NCBI GenBank assembly: GCA_903881265.1
Contig: CAIRSV010000265.1
Coordinates: 1 to 6,956 of the forward strand
Reading direction: 5' to 3'
DNA from: an uncultured Bacteroidota bacterium
GTDB taxonomy: Bacteria; Bacteroidota; Bacteroidia; Chitinophagales; Chitinophagaceae
Length of the DNA stretch: 6,956 bases
The notes below the pieces were generated by a model, which was not told the DNA's origin, did not search any database, and saw nothing but the letters and a program-made list of their open reading frames with translations. Positions 5,521 through 6,956 of the stretch are shown here, one piece after another. Position numbers and translations under genes: made by a program. The first letter of the stretch is position 1. Every line of letters starts with the position of its first letter.

Positions 5521-5561
5521 CAGCGTTCAAGCGATCTATCCGCAAGCGAAAGCGAACGCTG
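5521..5561. repeat. 8-bp inverted repeat CAGCGTTC / GAACGCTG with internal AAGCGA repeats
   Basis: CAGCGTTC (5521-5528) and GAACGCTG (5554-5561) are perfect reverse complements enclosing 25 bases. The enclosed segment and the right arm contain AAGCGA at 5529-5534, 5544-5549 and 5550-5555. It is clearly richer in G and C than the surrounding spacer and has no T-run, so it does not look like a terminator. It lies upstream of the operon promoter, where a regulator site would be plausible; no regulator is identified. Confidence 0.5.
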
Positions 5562-5596
5562 TGTTCATCATTGCAACAAGTAGCGTATTATTTTAC

Positions 5597-5627
5597 AAAA
5601 AAAATGCAGGCCGCATTCGACCTGCAT
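5597..5627 (-). terminator. Intrinsic terminator of lpdA
   Basis: On the minus strand the stem ATGCAGGTCG / CGGCCTGCAT (10 pairs with one T-G wobble, tetraloop AATG) leads into eight T (5604-5597). It starts 52 bases past the lpdA stop codon. Its GAATG loop region resembles that of the terminator at 1822-1850. Confidence 0.9.
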
Positions 5628-5679
5628 AGTTATTCTAACTCTCGTAATTGATCGACCTTGTAGCTGCGATCGTTTGTCC

Positions 5680-6956
5680 TTAAATATCTGTTGCTTCGCC
5701 AAAAGCCATTGCTGTGGCTTCCTTTACGGCTTCACTCATCGTTGGATGCGGATGAATAGCATTTAACACTTCATGGTAGGTTGTTTCTAATTTACGACCT
5801 AAGACGGTTTCAGCAATCATCTCTGTCACATTCATACCAATCATATGAGTTCCTAACCATTCGCCGTATTTGGCATCATAAATCACTTTGACAAAACCTT
5901 CGGTATTGCCTGCTGCCGTGGCTTTACCGCTCGCCACGAATGGAAACTTACCGATTTTTAATTCATAGCCAGCTTCTTTGGCTGCCTTCTCAGTCATACC
6001 AACACTCGCAATCTCAGGACTGCAATACGTACATCCTGGTATATTACCATAATCGATAGGCTGTGGTTTGTGTGCATGTTTCTTTTCCATATAGGCAATA
6101 TTCTCGGCACATACGATGGCTTCTTTGCTAGCTACGTGCGCCAAGGCTTGCGTTGCTAAAATATCACCGATGGCGTATACGCCCGGCACATTTGTCTGAC
6201 AATAGCCATCCACCACAATACGACCTTTATCGGTTTTAACACCCAATGTTTCTAAGCCAATATTTTCAAGATTGGCAACTACACCGACTGCGCTTAATAT
6301 AATATCGGCTTCCAATGTAATTTCGCCAGTCGCTGTTTTTACCTTGGCTTTCACACCGGCGCCACTTGTATCGACACTTTCCACTGAGGCATTGGTCATA
6401 ATGGTGATGCCTTGTTTCTTAAAACTCTTTTCGAGTTCTTTTGATACATCTTCATCTTCAACCGGCACGATACGTGGCAAAAATTCAACCACGGTCACAT
6501 TGGTACCAATGCTATTATAGAAATACGCAAACTCCACACCAATGGCACCGCTACCAACAATAATCATCGATTTAGGTTGCACAGGTAATACCATCGCTTC
6601 TCTGTATCCAATTACTTTTTTACCATCAACCGGCAAATTCGGCAAGGTACGCGCACGTCCTCCGGTAGCAATGATGATGTGTTTACAGTCGTAGGTAGTG
6701 GTTTTACCATCAGCGGCTGTTACATCCACTTGTCCTTTGGCTTTCATTTTTCCATAGCCCATAATCACATCAATCTTGTTCTTTTTCATTAGAAACTGAA
6801 CACCCTTGCTCATCTTATCAGCCACGCCACGACTACGTTTAATCATTCCGTTAAAATCGGCAGTCACCTTATCGATTGTTACACCGTAATCGGCTGCATG
6901 TCTGGCATATTCAAATACCTGAGCCGATTTTAGCAACGCTTTCGTAGGAATACAGC
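5680..6956 (-). CDS. lpdA: Dihydrolipoyl dehydrogenase (E3), lacking its N-terminus at the window edge
   Basis: This flavoprotein reoxidises the dihydrolipoyl groups of 2-oxoacid dehydrogenase and glycine cleavage complexes with NAD+. The frame is open to the right edge, where it reads (G)CIPTKALLKSAQ. That first complete residue is the second Cys of the redox-active CxxxxC motif, so about 45 N-terminal residues, including the first FAD-binding glycine motif and the first Cys, are missing. Numbering from this Cys: IIIATGGRARTLP near 93-105, NAD-binding GSGAIGVEF at 134-142, FAD-contacting GVYAIGDI near 258-265, and the catalytic HPTMSE (His403, Glu408) in the dimer-interface domain. IPGCTYCSPEIASVG carries two extra Cys, which I recall as common in Bacteroidota enzymes. 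The TTG at 6936 is inside the protein and is not a real start. The C-terminus is complete (TAA at 5680) and no key residue visible here is altered. Its terminator suggests it ends its transcription unit. Confidence 0.95.
   Translation of the reverse strand, partial: CIPTKALLKSAQVFEYARHAADYGVTIDKVTADFNGMIKRSRGVADKMSKGVQFLMKKNKIDVIMGYGKMKAKGQVDVTAADGKTTTYDCKHIIIATGGRARTLPNLPVDGKKVIGYREAMVLPVQPKSMIIVGSGAIGVEFAYFYNSIGTNVTVVEFLPRIVPVEDEDVSKELEKSFKKQGITIMTNASVESVDTSGAGVKAKVKTATGEITLEADIILSAVGVVANLENIGLETLGVKTDKGRIVVDGYCQTNVPGVYAIGDILATQALAHVASKEAIVCAENIAYMEKKHAHKPQPIDYGNIPGCTYCSPEIASVGMTEKAAKEAGYELKIGKFPFVASGKATAAGNTEGFVKVIYDAKYGEWLGTHMIGMNVTEMIAETVLGRKLETTYHEVLNAIHPHPTMSEAVKEATAMAFGEATDI

Noticed and set aside
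6272..6520. Plus-strand open frame of 82 codons over lpdA
   Set aside because: It is a shadow of the NAD-binding domain coding sequence, and its Thr/Ser/Val-rich composition follows from the opposite strand.
6934..6936. TTG at 6936 as the start of the lipoamide dehydrogenase gene
   Set aside because: The frame continues upstream through CIPTKA, the conserved redox motif, so the TTG is an internal Leu codon and the gene is cut by the window edge.

Overview
The window looks like a chromosomal segment of a Bacteroidota bacterium, most likely near Chitinophagales/Sphingobacteriales. The reasons are a DUF2723 membrane protein of the Bacteroidota type, promoter elements of the form TAnnTTTG, gene starts without Shine-Dalgarno sequences, and a lipoamide dehydrogenase and biotin carrier protein of Bacteroidota flavour. 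The lineage is inferred by eye, not by a search. Every gene I can support reads on the minus strand, so transcription runs from high to low coordinates.

Right part (6956 down to 5435): the 3' nine-tenths of a dihydrolipoyl dehydrogenase gene (lpdA) enters from the right edge at its redox-active cysteine motif. It ends at 5680 and is followed by a strong intrinsic terminator (5597-5627). The spacer then holds an 8-bp inverted repeat and a TATATTTG promoter element.

Middle (5434 to 1822): an apparent two-gene operon. The first gene encodes a 1019-residue DUF2723 polytopic membrane protein, related to the TMEM260-type protein O-mannosyltransferases. Five bases after it begins a 164-residue biotin carboxyl carrier protein with an EAMKM biotinylation site. 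A second strong terminator closes the operon (1822-1850).

Accessory part (1821 to 649): a lone secreted protein of unknown function (856-1569). Both sides carry copies of a 39-bp repeat containing the palindrome TTGGTTCGGAGAACCAA, in the same orientation and 944 bp apart. A 21-bp direct repeat and another small palindrome (CGGGTTACAAACCCG) lie in the same spacers.

Left part (648 to 1): an AT-rich small-gene cluster. Two open frames of 90 and 84 codons are in the same reading frame and are separated only by one TAG. Together they match, from memory, one roughly 175-residue GNAT-like protein seen in Bacteroidota. Thirteen bases downstream a second, very small gene starts and runs off the left edge; it resembles the short acidic/basic partner that I recall following such genes. 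This cluster is the best candidate for an undescribed two-gene system (toxin-antitoxin-like), here apparently interrupted by a nonsense codon.

The core genes are ordinary metabolism and envelope biology. The unusual material is the left 1.8 kb.
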